From Dichetophora obliterata (Eukaryota; Arthropoda; Insecta; Diptera; Sciomyzidae), in NCBI GenBank assembly GCA_963920525.1, contig OY986438.1, forward strand, positions 49,094,788 through 49,158,787: a stretch of 64,000 nucleotides of DNA, read 5' to 3'. The translations under genes and the position numbers were made by a program. Below, one piece after another: positions 31,366 through 42,058 of this stretch. The stretch's first letter is position 1. Each line of letters begins with the position of its first letter. The notes beneath the pieces were generated by a model, which was not told the origin of the DNA, ran no database searches, and saw only the letters and a list, made by a program, of their open reading frames with translations.

Positions 31366-33194
31366 TAGGGCGTTTCACAAAAGACGTTTTTTCTGATTTT
31401 TCCAACTCTTGAAGCGGAATATTGAAGTTTGTGATTTAAGAGAATTTTGAAATTTTTTTTGGATTTTTTGAAGATGGGTACGGGGTCGCTGAAATCGATT
31501 TTATCAAAAAAATGAGGTTATGGAGAAAAATTGTTAATATTAATTTTTGCTGGTGCTTTTTCTTCATAAAACTAAACAATTCTCTTCTTAATGATCCGAT
31601 CCCACGACAAAAAAATGATTGATGTGAAAAATTATTATATTAAGGACCACTTTGATAGTCTTAAAAGTACAAAATTATGTTTTTATAGATTTCAAACCTC
31701 AACAACTTTAAAAGTTTTCAACATTTTTTCAAGATGAAAAATGCGTTAGAAAGGTCTTTAAATTACCTTTCATTCGGTATATAGGTTTCTTTTCACTTGC
31801 GGGAGAAATATAAGAAAAAAATTTAAGTTTGAGAAAATTTTTTTTTATTTTTCAAATTTTATAAATTTTTGAATGGATTGAATTTTCGCTTTTTCCCAAA
31901 TTTGTTTTATTTCATCTGCCACTGATGCAGCTCTCATTTGAACGCTATTTTTTGGATCCAAACTCAATAGCCTTATAAGCACTATTTTCTTTGAAGGTAA
32001 CTCATGATCCGGAATTTTTTCAGTACTTTTACCAAGTAGCCAAAACTGTTTGCGGTACTGTGTTTTTTTAACATCTGTAGAAATTTGTAGAGGAGAATTG
32101 TTGCTTAAATTTAGAAAACAGTTTTATAAATATTTTACTTACCCATTCTTTGATTATTTTCTTTATACTTCGTTCACGTGGTTGTTTTAATTAAAGAAAC
32201 CGTATTTCAAGCAGCTGAATCTGCAATTTTATTTATTTAATAAGAAATACAATTCAAGACTTAATACTTCTGACACTTGTATTTTATTTTTTTTTATAGA
32301 ATAGGAAAAAGAAAATGAATAAGCAATCGCCAATGACATTTACACATTCGACGTGTTGTGTTGTATTTTTAGGGAGCTTTGTCTTTTAGTATTGCATTTT
32401 TTGCGGCGTAAAACTGTAACCATACTTTTCTCGATTTTGTATAAAATAAAAATAGAATTTTTTGTTGATACATGTTTTCTTCCACATTTAATGTTTTTTA
32501 TATTGTGATTTTAGATACAAATTTAATTTTTAACTTTAATTTGTTCATTAAATAACATGAATTTGTTTTTTTAATATCTTTTGATTTTGTATGGAAATAA
32601 AAATATATTGATGAATTGAATTTTTGATATTTTTATTAAAACAATATATATTAAATGTTTTTTTTTTTACTTAACCAAGAACGAAACTTAATGAAATTCT
32701 TTTAATTTTTATAAAATTTGAAAAATAAAAAAAATTTTCTCAAACTTAAATTTTTTTCTTATATTTCTCCCGCAAGTGAAAAGAAACCTATATACCGAAT
32801 GAAAGGTATTTTAAAGACCTTTCTAACGCATTTTTCATCTTGAAAAAATGTTGAAAACTTTTAAAGTTATTGAGGTTTGAAATCTATAAAAACATAATTT
32901 TGTACTTTTAAGACTATCAAAGTGGTCCTTAATATAATAATTTTTCACATCAATCATTTTTTTGTAGTGGGATCGGATCATTAAGAAGAGAATTGTTTAG
33001 TTTTATGAAGAAAAAGCACCAGCAAAAATTAATATTAAAATTTTTCTCCATAACCTCATTTTTTTGATAAAATCGATTTCAGCGACCACGTACCCATCTT
33101 CAAAAAATCCAAAAAAATTTTCGAAATTCTCTTAAATCACAAACTTTAATATTCCGCTTCAAGAGTTGGAAATTTTTTTTTTTGAAACGCCCTA
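31366..33194. mobile_element. Long-TIR element, 8-bp duplication TTGGGCAT
   Basis: TTGGGCAT lies at 31358-31365 and 33195-33202. The element starts TAGGGCGTTTCA and the right end on the minus strand is also TAGGGCGTTTCA. The inverted arms are about 500 bp each (31366 to about 31865, and about 32692-33194) and very similar: CCAACTCTTGAAGCGGAATA, CTCCATAACCTCATTTTTTT, CCACTTTGATAGTCTTAAAA, ACCTATATACCGAATGAAAG. An 8-bp duplication matching nTnnnnAn supports a hAT-type transposase. The 830-bp centre holds a coding fragment (31845-32190). Confidence 0.88.
31845..32190 (-). pseudogene. Unrecognised protein fragment inside the element
   Basis: The minus-strand reading from about 32185 is QPRERSIKKIIKEW, then, after a gap of about 40 bases carrying GGGTAAGTA and TTTAAG splice-like ends, ISTDVKKTQYRKQFWLLGKS, TEKIPDHELPSKKIVLIRLL, SLDPKNSVQMRAASVADEIK, QIWEKAKI and a stop at 31845-31847. 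The 93-codon open stretch has a charged, protein-like composition unlike the surrounding AT-rich noise. It resembles, from memory only, an accessory protein of arthropod transposons with an elPtkk-vl...iw-ka-ip pattern. I do not assign a function. The 39-base gap is short for an insect intron, so a deletion is possible. Confidence 0.55.
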
Positions 33195-33708
33195 TTGGGC
33201 ATCCCTAAAATTATGCACTTGCGCCCAAAAATAATATAAACAATTTAAGAATTCTTGAAATTTACCAATAAAAGTAATTTTAAGTAGACATTTTTAAGAA
33301 ATTTGGTAAAACTTTAAATATAAAAAAAAAATAGTCCCTTGCCATCTTAAAAACTTACTTGATCTAAAGATCGCAATTTAATGCATGTTAAAAAATATTC
33401 CACTTTTTATGCAGCATATTTTTGCACAATAAATATGCTATCAGAAAAAAAATATTCCACTCTGGCATCACTGGTTCTAAGCCTTTAAAAATAGGATTAT
33501 GAATACATACGTAGCTTCACTTTTTGCAACTTAACTTCCCAGTAGTTCCAGTCTTGAAGAAATCTCAAATGAATCATGTACGATTTTTCTTAATCCTTGA
33601 CGAAATATGCTGATTTGGCCATACATTTCATTGACGAAAATTTCATATAAATGTTCCAAATTCGTGCAAGACTCAATGCAGAAACGTAGGGATTTATCAT
33701 GCACGAAC

Positions 33709-33730
33709 CCCCAATATCGAAATATTGGGG
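33709..33730. repeat. Perfect 9-bp stem hairpin
   Basis: CCCCAATAT, a 4-base loop CGAA, ATATTGGGG: the sequence CCCCAATATCGAAATATTGG closes with GG. It lies in the unassigned DNA after the split hAT pseudogene. Confidence 0.6.
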
Positions 33731-34419
33731 AAGTTTCCTTAACGAAAAGTAGACAGGAATATAAAGAAAATTCGTCAAGGAATTAAAATCGAAACTTAAA
33801 ATCGAAAAATAAAATTCGTGAAGTAACATTCTTTCCGAAACGTCGAAGAAGTGAAAACGCTGTATTGTTGCAGCTTAGCCTCTGAACGATTCGGCGAATT
33901 ACAACAATCATGAATATCTTCAAGCTGTTGTAATAGAGTGGAAAAAGTTAGGCGCTGACAACCGCTGCTTTGCATTATATTTTGTATGAATTTTTTTTAA
34001 GTCCAGCAGCTCATGCAGAAACTTCCTTCAAGAAATCATCACGAAAAGTTCGTCAATGATGCCGCGAACTACTGGGTTATGGCTTTAGGCTTTATGTACT
34101 TTTTTTCATTTCAATAGAGGCCTTTTAATTTGAATAGCTGATCAAAGCGTTATTCAATACATCTTTTATTCTTTAAAGTTAATTGCATTATTGTAGGTAA
34201 TGCATATATGGTAGATGCAGGGCCGGCCTTACCCATCTAGGCGCCCCGGGCGAGTCATGCATTTAACGTGACATATTTAATTATAATTAAATCAGTTATT
34301 TTCAATTATGTACCATATTTTTTGCTATATTAATAGAAAACTTCAAAAATGTATTTATTATTATTAATAATAATATATCTTATCCATTCATTATCTAACC
34401 AATGTACGGTACTTACATA

Positions 34420-35284
34420 CAGTCATGTAAAAATAAATAAAGACACCTGTATTTTTATATTTAAAGCTGCATGAATGACATACAAGGTGCAACAGATATA
34501 GCATTAATTCCCTCGAGTGGTGGCTCCTCCTGATAACGCAAGTATAAAACTTTATGGAGTTTCCTCCCACATTGTAAAACTTTCAAGATACAGGGTGTTT
34601 TACGGTTTTGGTACGTGTTTAGTATTATTGATCTAGAATCTAAGATACTCACCATAAAATAATAAATAATATTTTGTATATTAGAAAAATATCAACTTTT
34701 CCATCAATATATCAACCATTTTCGTGTCATGTGCTGCAGCGGAGCTAAAAATTTGAGATTATCAAACGAAATATCAACAAATTTTGTATCTTTTGTTTTA
34801 GCGGAGCTGTAATCGTCAAAATTTATAATCTCTGTTTTTCATGTTCAAATACACTTAGTCAGCAGTTTTTCTAAATTCTAACTTTGGATGATAGCAGCTC
34901 CGCTAAAAGAAAAGATACAAAATTTGTTGATATTTCGTTGGATATTCTCAAAATTTTAGCTCCGCTAAAACACATGACACGAAGGTGGTTGATATACTGA
35001 TGAAAAAGTTGATATTTTTTCTAGAAAATATTATTTTTTATTTTATGGTGAGTAGTATAGATTCTATCTCAATAATACTAAACACGAACCAAAACCGTAA
35101 AACACCCTGTATCTTGAAATTTTTACAATGTGGGAGGAAACTCCATAAAGTGTTATACTCGCTTTATCAAGAAGAATCACCAGCCGAGGGAATTAATGCT
35201 ATATCTAGGGCACCTTGTACATATATAATTCATGCAGCTTCAAATATAAAAATGGAAGTGTCCCTATTTATTTTCACAGGACTG
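34420..35284. mobile_element. Near-perfect palindromic Tc1-type MITE
   Basis: The left end CAGTCATGTAAAAATAAATA and the right end on the minus strand CAGTCCTGTGAAAATAAATA each have TA directly outside (34418-34419, 35285-35286). The arms are about 410 bp (34420-34835 and about 34880-35284) around a 45-bp centre. Shared blocks include GGAATTAATGCTATATC, ACACCCTGTATCTTGAAA, GTTGATATTTCGTTGG-like and TAGCTCCGCTAAAA. CAGT ends with a TA target are typical of Tc1/mariner. Open frames on either arm are mirror images and not genes. Confidence 0.85.
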
Positions 35285-35719
35285 TATATTGTGTGTGAGT
35301 CGGTCACGAAACATTTAATGAAAAACAAAAATTAAAAATAGCTTAAACATTATTATCTTAGCCTTTTTTTTAGCAAATTCCCTGATAAGACTGTCAAAAT
35401 GTAGGTTTTCTGCAATTAATTATTAATTCTATAAAATTAATAAATTTTTCATACGAAGTCAATTAACTTGCGAGCGATGTTATCACTTCGACGAACAAAT
35501 AAAACAATGACGAAATGTGATAAACACTACCACTAACTATCAAATTTATCGTACGATGAGACAAAAGATTAACTGCATGTTTATGTAAAACGAAACGAAG
35601 ACTCAACGTGGTGCGAAACACGGTAGGCAATACATTTTTCCATATAAAAAATTATTGTTGCTCGTTTCTTTCAAGATGTTCAGCCTTCGTTTTGTTTTAC
35701 ATAAACAAATTTCGTTTTT

Positions 35720-36855
35720 TTACGTTAATGATTTCATGTAAAATCATTATGGTTTCATGTAAAATCATTATGATTTCACGTAAAATCATTATGATTTCAT
35801 GTAAAATCATTATGATTTAATGTAAAATCATTGTTGAATCATGTAAAAAAACACGCATGCACGTGTTGGCATTAATTTTTCAGATTACAATCATAAGTAT
35901 TTCATGTAAAATCATTATGATTTTATGTTGAATTATTATGAAATCCAGTAAAATCATTATTGCATCATGTAAAAAGTTAATCAACACGATTTCACGTAGA
36001 ATCATTATGATTTCATGTAGAATCATTATGATATCATGTGGAATCATTACGAAATCTAGTAAAATCATTATTGCATTATGTAAAAAAAATTTGCATGCTG
36101 AAGAAGTTCCGTTGTTTCTAGCACATTAGAAATTTTATCGCGAGAAGTAGCTTCGTTAAAAATTAAAGTAGTTTGTAATAGCTGGAAAAGTAAAACAAGT
36201 TAAATGAAAATACAAGTAGAAGTAAGAAAGAAGAAAGTAGTCGAATCCATAAACTTCGACGCAAATGAACAAGGTAATGTGATATGTGACTTATGTTGCT
36301 ATAACAAAATAATATCAAAATGCTGTATTATTCAATAGAAACAGATGCTTCAGTTGACTAGGAAAGTTTAAATTACTTATCTAAGGTAGATAAACAGGAA
36401 GATAAACCACCCATAGGACTTCGTGCACGTTATCGAGAAAAATTATTTAGTTGGAGAAAAATTGAGGTATGTTTTGTAATTGTAAGTCGTATTTTTTATA
36501 TTTTTCAATAAAAAAACTAAATAAAACCAACTTGAAGTTCTTTTTACTTCAAAGTGAGGTTAGGATTCAGCTGCAATTCATAATGATTTCATAATAATTC
36601 AACATGACCATCATTATGATTTAACATTATTTTATAATGATTCAACATGACCATCATAATGATTTTTGATTTCATAAAGATTCAACATGACCATCATAAT
36701 GATTTTACATGATTTCATAATGATTCAACATGAAAATTTGTTGCGATTTTTACATGAAAATCACGATGATTTTACTATAAATCTCTATGAAGCAAAATCA
36801 TAGGGAAAACATGTAAAATCATTATGTTTCTAGTTGATTTTACAATGATTTTTTT
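35720..36855. mobile_element. Element with 21-bp-unit arms around two exons
   Basis: The left arm (about 35728-36090) repeats the 21-bp unit TTTCATGTAAAATCATTATG with variants; the right arm (about 36578-36855) carries the same words inverted (CATAATGATTTCATAATGAT, AATGATTTTACATGATTTC). The right edge on the minus strand reads CACACAGAAAAAAAATCATT. Each unit is itself nearly palindromic, so both arms fold. The centre (36100-36570) is unique and holds an exon-like gene piece. The exact left edge and a target duplication were not found. Confidence 0.65.
36204..36466 (+). pseudogene. Two exon-like segments of an unknown gene
   Basis: ATG at 36204 opens MKIQVEVRKKKVVESINFD then ANEQ. It is followed by GTAATG (36274) and, 65 bases on, by a TTCAATAG acceptor (36331-36338). 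The second segment, in the matching phase 1, reads ETDASVD, a stop, ESLNYLSKVDKQEDKPPIG, LRARYREKLFSWRKIE and ends exactly at a GTATGT donor (36467). Intron size and phase are typical of insects and the composition is charged and protein-like. The one stop (TAG) suggests decay. It may be the 5' end of the element's own transposase or a captured host exon; I do not recognise the family. Confidence 0.45.
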
Positions 36856-37052
36856 TCTGTGTGTTGATACTTCTAGCTTATCGCTGAGTGCGCCTCTCTT
36901 TTGCCTTACATAAGTCAGTGAGGGATACGACAAGACCAGCAACAATATTTTAGGTCGTGGTAGATAAACGCTAAGCACTTATTTTCACTCCGACCTGTCG
37001 CCACGGTCGTCCCTCCCTTCCGCCCCCCCCTGAAGACGGCACTGGGTAGATG

Positions 37053-38694
37053 CATTATATTATAACAAAAACTGTAAGCTCTTACAAGCTTTCTGGCAGG
37101 ACACACTTTATTTAAATTCATTAATTTTTAAGTTTGTGCAAAAAGTTTTAAAATACAAAATAAAAGTATTAAATACAAATAACGCTTTGAGCGTCTGTCA
37201 GTGATGATAAATAAAACGGTTTTTAAGAGCATGAATTATAAAAAGAAAAATTAAAAAACACTTAAAAATGTAACAATAGCAACACACAATAAATAAATCA
37301 ACGCTTTTTTATTATATTCAACAATACTTTTTTTTTTCTTTCAATGCAGATTTGAGCCAATTTTTTAACTACACTACTACGCACACAAGCTTGATGCCAA
37401 TTTTATTAATTTTTATTTTTTGTTTTCTATTGTTGCTGTGTGTTTATCTTGTTTATTTTGCTTGTTATGTCAAACATAAATCATACAATTGATACATTGT
37501 TTTGTTTCTGTTGCTGATCTAGTACATTGATATGATGGCCAGTGACAGGATTAAGGACATGGAATTGGTTGTGACAATTATTTCAGAATGGGGCTAACAT
37601 ACAACGAGCCAAGTGACAGTGAAGACAGATTGACTGACAGATGAGCAGATATAGCAAGCGTCAGCTTGTACATCCGTCCTTCCTGTGATATAAATATTTT
37701 ATGTAAAATACTTGGCTCACTCCCACCAACACGGTTCCGGTGGTTAGTGTGCGGTTTTTATATGAGGTCAAAAATCAAAAAGAATTTCATACATTTTTAT
37801 TATGAGGATAACTGAATATCCATGCTAAAATAGGAAAACTTTATTAAACAAAGAAATATTCACAGTATTTCTTGGCTTTAACTTTAGTAAAATTAATAAT
37901 TTTCAATCATTTTAGGTTCAGATAAAAAATTTTTATTGAAGATTTATTAGAAAAAAGTGTGTGCATTTATGAACAGCATGGATAATTTCATTACTGCTGT
38001 TAAAATATATTTTACCAAACAAATACCAGTAAAATCTCAAGTACTAACCTATTCGTAGAGAATTCATAGCTGATGAGTCATTGATATTTGGTGACATGCT
38101 CTGTGTGTGTTCGAATAGAGAAATTGGCACACTTTCCACACTTCGACTAAATTGCTGCTCATTGTAGGAATGCATTTTCTATGTTTCACGCCACATCGGA
38201 ATTTGACATAGATTCATGCCGTGTTGTTGATAGGTTCATGAATTTGAATTGGTACCATTGAGGTGCCATATAGAGGCAATAAAATTTAGAAGTGGAATTT
38301 CAACGATTTAAATTTCAAACATTTATACATAAATTATTTTTATTTTGCAGCAATTTTTAAATTGGGCAACCAATGCTACTGACACTAAGAGAAGCTTGAA
38401 ACTATTTAAAATGGAAATTGAAACTTAAAATGAAAATAAAAGCTGTGCTCGCATTAAACATGCACTGAAAAAATATTATATACATTTTTTTACAGGTCTA
38501 TTAAATAAGGTTTTTTAATTAATTAGAGATCAGCCCTGTTTGTGCTATGAATGGGTTAGGAGATATTTCGCTCGTTTTATCTATAAAATTGTCTTAATTT
38601 CCTCAACTAGTTTTAATAATTTTATAAACTTAATTCAGAATAGACCCGCTAGTAAAAGCATTGATATTGTAATGACATCGGAATCAGGCCCGTA
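37053..38694. other. Unassigned AT-rich DNA
   Basis: No coding frame I can support. Short segments such as CACCAACACGGTTCCGGTGG (about 37718) stand out only for local GC content. Confidence 0.45.
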
Positions 38695-39718
38695 GCTAGT
38701 ATGGTGCTAGGGCAGGCTTAGCCTGCCCTTGAATCCGTCGAGCCTGCCCTAGCCAAATTTCCGTATGCTTTTACAACTGCCCTTGTTTATTTCGCAGTTG
38801 GTCACAGTGTAATTAGACCTTTGGATTGTAAACGTAAGCATACGCCAAAAATATGGCAGCACTTTCATTTGACAGCTGAAAATTAAAAAACAAAATTTCC
38901 CAAGTTATTGCCAATAATAGCTGGCAAAAAATTGTAAAGAAAGTTAATTTTTGGTGAAAATTTATAGAATGTTGTTATTTTAATTGTTTTCAAGATTTTT
39001 TGAGCGAGTTTTTCAGATAATTTATTATTTTAAGTGTCTTAAACTAAATATACACAAAAAAGAAATTGGTGCAGTTGGTGCAGTCGTTTTTCCAGCAATT
39101 TCTTCACTTTTTGTGTCTCCCAGTTTGCTGTTCTATTTAGGAAAAACACTTGCAGCTACTTGAGGATGAATGGGAAGGATTTCGAAATTATATCATGATT
39201 CAAGGGCCAGCTGACTGCATTTCGGATTTTTCAACTTTAAGCGGCTGTACCAGGTCAGCAGTCTTCGCCTATTCCTGTAATCAAAATACTTTGCATCCAT
39301 TCTCAAATAGTTATACATACTTTGACCAATCTACTAATAATAATTAGTCTAATTAGTCTAACTAGAACTACTAATTGGGAGCATACAAATTTGGAAAGGC
39401 TGAAAGGAAAATAATGGATGTTGCAGACATAGCTTGTGATTGAATGAGGTACTTTTGGTCAAAAACAATTAAAATAACAAGGTTTTATATCACGCAGAGT
39501 GCACCGTCGATCGAATCTATTAGGAAACTCAGTAGTAGAACAATCACTTGGTGAGAGAAGTGAATATTCTATTGAAATTAAGCCGGCTTACTTTAACATC
39601 GTTGAAAATATTATTTTCATATTAAAAAAGCGTTTCACCAAAAATGATCGTATATTGTTGGCATTGTCATCAGCTTACGGAATGAAGCCGGCTAGTTTAA
39701 AAATATTATGTTCTATAG

Positions 39719-40931
39719 CAGGGGTGGGCACCGGTTTGAAACAAAGGGCCAAATTTTCAGTTTTCATACATGTCAAAGGGCCACACAGGATATTTGTTAA
39801 ATCTTAACACATTTATATGAACTCATTAAATTTTTATTAAAACAACCTTTAAATGACATATTTATAGATAAAAAATTAATTTTATTGTATTTAAAATTCA
39901 AGGTTATTACATAGCCGGTTATTAGGTTATTACAAAACACATAAAATAGTAGTTCATTTTGAAAGTTTAAAAAAAAAAGAGTTTTGAGTGGCATACATTT
40001 TAAGTCGTTTTTGCCTGCAAAGTACAAAAATAAAGTTTTAGAAGCTCATAGGTGAGTAAATTTCTTAAAACAAATAAAAAAAAATTAATTTAAAATTATT
40101 ATAATTTTATAAATATGAGTAACATTTCAGTCATATTTAGTGCAGTTTTTTGGCTAGATCTTTAAAATTAGGGTTATAATTTGTTAAGGATGTTCGCAAC
40201 AATTCTGTGAGGTGTTGGTTTGTCAGTTGAGATCGATATTTGGATTTTATAAACTTCATGGTAGAGTATAGCGATTCACAACAATATGTTGTACCAAATA
40301 TTGAAAGTAGACGATTAGCAGCTGTTTTTAAATGTGGATATTTGGATACAGGGACGAAGTTCCAGAATTCCAGTAAAGATTAATTTTTATGATGCATTTT
40401 TAATGCCTGGTCTTCTTTTATATCCAATAACTCCAATTCTCCCGCTGCCTTTTCAGGTAAAATTATGTCTGAAATTGAAAATCCTTCCTCGGAACGCTCA
40501 CAATCAAATGAATTTATAAAAATTGCAAATGTAGTCTTCAGCTTTCTCAAGTCTTCAAATCTACGTTTAAAATCTTCACGTAATTCTTCCAGGTTTCCGG
40601 CAAACTGCAATATCTTTTGCCCATTAATATTTTTTATATGAGCTTTAATTCGTGGAAAATGAGTAAAGCTTTTCGACTTCAGATCAGCCATAAAAAGTCC
40701 AAGTTTTGCTTCAAAACTAATTACGGATTGTGACAAATCTATAATCAATTTGTCTTTTCCTTCTAAGTTTAAATTTTACTGAACTGTTTTTAAATTTTAC
40801 TGCTAAATTTTAAATTTTACTGAACTGTTACTGTTAAACATCATTAGAATATATTGTGCGACAGAAATAAACTTAAATTAAAAGCGAGGGCCGCACAAAA
40901 CCAGACGAAGGGCCGCATTTGCCCACCTTTG
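39719..40931 (-). mobile_element. hAT nested in hAT, duplication TTCTATAG
   Basis: TTCTATAG flanks the unit exactly (39711-39718, 40932-40939) and fits nTnnnnAn. The ends are CAGGGGTGGGC on the left and CAAAGGTGGGC on the right (minus strand). Subterminal GGGCCAAATTTTC / GGGCCACACAGG on the left and GAGGGCCGCACAAAACC on the right show the repeated GGGCC of this hAT group. It holds the C-terminal third of a transposase (40137-40773); the rest was lost by internal deletion. Confidence 0.9.
40137..40773 (-). pseudogene. hAT transposase C-terminal third (GTF2IRD2-like)
   Basis: On the minus strand: NLNLEGKDKLIIDLSQSV, ISFEAKLGLFMADLKSKSF, LEELREDFKRRFEDLRKLK, IFINSFDCERSEEG, ELELLDIKEDQALK, a stop after MHHKN, then LLEFWNFVPVSKYPHLKTAA, NRLLSIFGTTYCCESLYSTM, KFIKSKYRSQLTNQHLTELL, RTSLTNYNPNFKDLAKKL and the natural stop at 40137-40139. 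The order LQGKD, aF-Kl, RF-D, FW, ttYcCESlyS-MK-iKSkyRs-LT-qHL is that of hAT transposases related to GTF2IRD2/FAM200. Only one internal stop is seen, so this copy is young. The N-terminal zinc finger and most of the catalytic core are deleted. Confidence 0.9.
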
Positions 40932-41629
40932 TTCTATAGGCTTAAAAATACCCTCTGATGCCGAGATGTCTCCCAAAAGAGGGATGAGCATCAGAAAACA
41001 TTACCAAATTCAATCAGTTTTGATACGTTGAATGAATTGTATCTAATGCGCGATGCGTTTCCTGATACTTATAATTTGTTTTGTGCAATCGAAACATTCG
41101 GCAACAGTACGGCGGTATGCGAAGCATAATTTTCCCGTGTAAACCGAATCAACAGAGTTCAAAGATTATCGATGACTACAATACGTCTGCGAGAACTTTC
41201 ATTGAACGCTTTTGAAGGCCATTATTTGGGAAAAATTTGTCCCAAAACCATTCTTCGCAAATTTAATGAGAAACTAAGACGATTGGCTTTGTATTAAACA
41301 GCAGAGCTGTGACTGTAGTGGAAATCAATATAGTTTATTAGAAATTCGCTTTCAAACATTGAACTCATTTATGTTATATTTAAAATGTTAATATACTTAA
41401 CTTTTTATTTTACTAAAATATACATTTGAACAATGAACTCATTCAATAACATGTAAATATATAAAAAATTCATTTGAAAATATGTTAATATGCATATATA
41501 TATTTATGTACAAATGTATGAAAAAAATTTGTTTATTTTTTACTGGAGGCTCAGCCTGCATGTGGTAAATATTATTTGTGTTGTTAAGGATTTTTTTAAT
41601 TTTTAACAGTCTGGCTTCATATGGTGTAT

Positions 41630-42058
41630 TCTAATAGAAAATTTTACAGTGCAGTAATGACGAATCACGGATCTATGCGTATGAGCCTGAAAGTAAACTT
41701 TAAAAACTTCTTTCAAAATTAACCAAATCCAACAAAAATTCTTGGAGCTCGAAGCACTGCGAAGCAAATGGATGCCTCTTTCTTCCAAAACACTGTTCAT
41801 ATGGCCAAGGTATCATTTGAGATACGTACAATGGTCGATTTGGAATGTTACACAACCATTTATTTGCCAGAAGTGTTCCATGAAATACGGAAAACAAACA
41901 AGCGACAAAGAATCATTCTTCATCAAAACAATGCAAGCTCCCACACATCAGCTCAATCAATGTTTTTCAGCACACAAAACATCGCGTTAATGGGTCATCT
42001 ACAATACAGTCCTGATTTTCGTTCAAAGAATATGTTTAGGAGGTGTCTTAACCTTTAA
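41630..42058 (+). pseudogene. mariner transposase C-terminal remnant
   Basis: Plus-strand segments are DESRIYAYEPESK (about 41658), then after a gap MVDLECYTTIYLPEVFHEIR, KTNKRQRIILHQNNASSHTS, AQSMFFSTQNIALMGHLQYS and PDF. The DESWIYAYDPETK, EIRK-RRIILHhDNAs-HTS and LmgHPPYSPD motifs are mariner hallmarks. The second catalytic aspartate of HHDNAS is replaced here by N (HQNNAS), and the third motif has Q for P (YSPDF after HLQ). The N-terminal helix-turn-helix is missing. The sequence loses similarity right after SPD near 42020. Confidence 0.85.

Larger units (their letters stand above)
31181..33310 (-). pseudogene. hAT transposase C-terminus, split by an insertion
   Basis: The outer pieces are 33203-33310 and 31181-31365. 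Read on the minus strand and skipping the insertion, they give KITFIGKFQEFLN, YYFWAQVHNFRDAQRLN, then SFTELKEFVLSLLSLPLSNA, KVERIFSYMNLFKTKIRN and LLNNLINIKTLF. This is the hAT C-terminal dimerisation region: FW, an L-LLSLPxSNAxVERxFS core, then K-K-RN. The coding frame continues without a base lost when one copy of the 8-bp duplication is removed. The N-terminal and catalytic parts are not seen. Confidence 0.85.
34218..37044. mobile_element. hAT element with GGTAGATG duplication
   Basis: GGTAGATG is repeated exactly at 34210-34217 and 37045-37052. The ends are CAGGGCCGGCCTTACCC on the left and CAGTGCCGTCTTCAGGGG on the right (minus strand), a CAG-G-CCG-CTT hAT-style terminus followed by a run of C/G. 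Both internal sides carry the GC-rich 'gcgccc' stretches usual for this group. No transposase remains. Two younger units sit inside (34420-35284 and about 35700-36855), leaving under 800 bp of the original. Confidence 0.8.
39150..41300 (+). pseudogene. ZMYM1-like hAT transposase remnant, split
   Basis: Plus-strand pieces are LLEDEWEGFRNYIM (39153), LLGNSVVEQSLGERSEYSIE then NIVENIIFILKKRFTKND and RILLALSSAYGMKPAS (39520-39710). After the nested hAT come SFDTLNELYLMRDAFPDTYN and LFCAIETFGNSTAVCEA, FSRVNRINRVQRLSM, TTIRLRELSLNAFEGHYLGK (about 41017-41235). The L-F-ST-A-CE-FS-l-RI-R-SM-R-LAFE pattern is the hAT C-terminus as found in ZMYM1/52-kDa-repressor-like transposases. Stops and frameshifts are frequent and the middle catalytic part is largely gone. 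Confidence 0.8.
38695..41555 (+). mobile_element. ZMYM1-like hAT element, right end truncated
   Basis: The left end CAGGCCCGTAGCTAGTATGG is followed by GCTAGGGCAGGCTTAGCCTG. The 3' side has CTGGAGGCTCAGCCTGC (about 41542-41558), which on the minus strand would be the start of the matching subterminal AGGCTGAGCC, but the outermost tens of bases are missing. The transposase remnant between is on the plus strand and is interrupted by a second hAT (39719-40931). A mariner remnant begins just after the break. Confidence 0.68.

Noticed and set aside
34985..35335. 116-codon frame, with a mirror frame at 34461-34655 on the other strand
   Set aside because: The two frames share peptides because they lie on opposite arms of a palindromic MITE.
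35720..36090. CRISPR-like array of regularly spaced palindromic repeats
   Set aside because: The units are contiguous 21-bp tandem repeats without unique spacers in a eukaryotic transposon context, and no cas genes are present.
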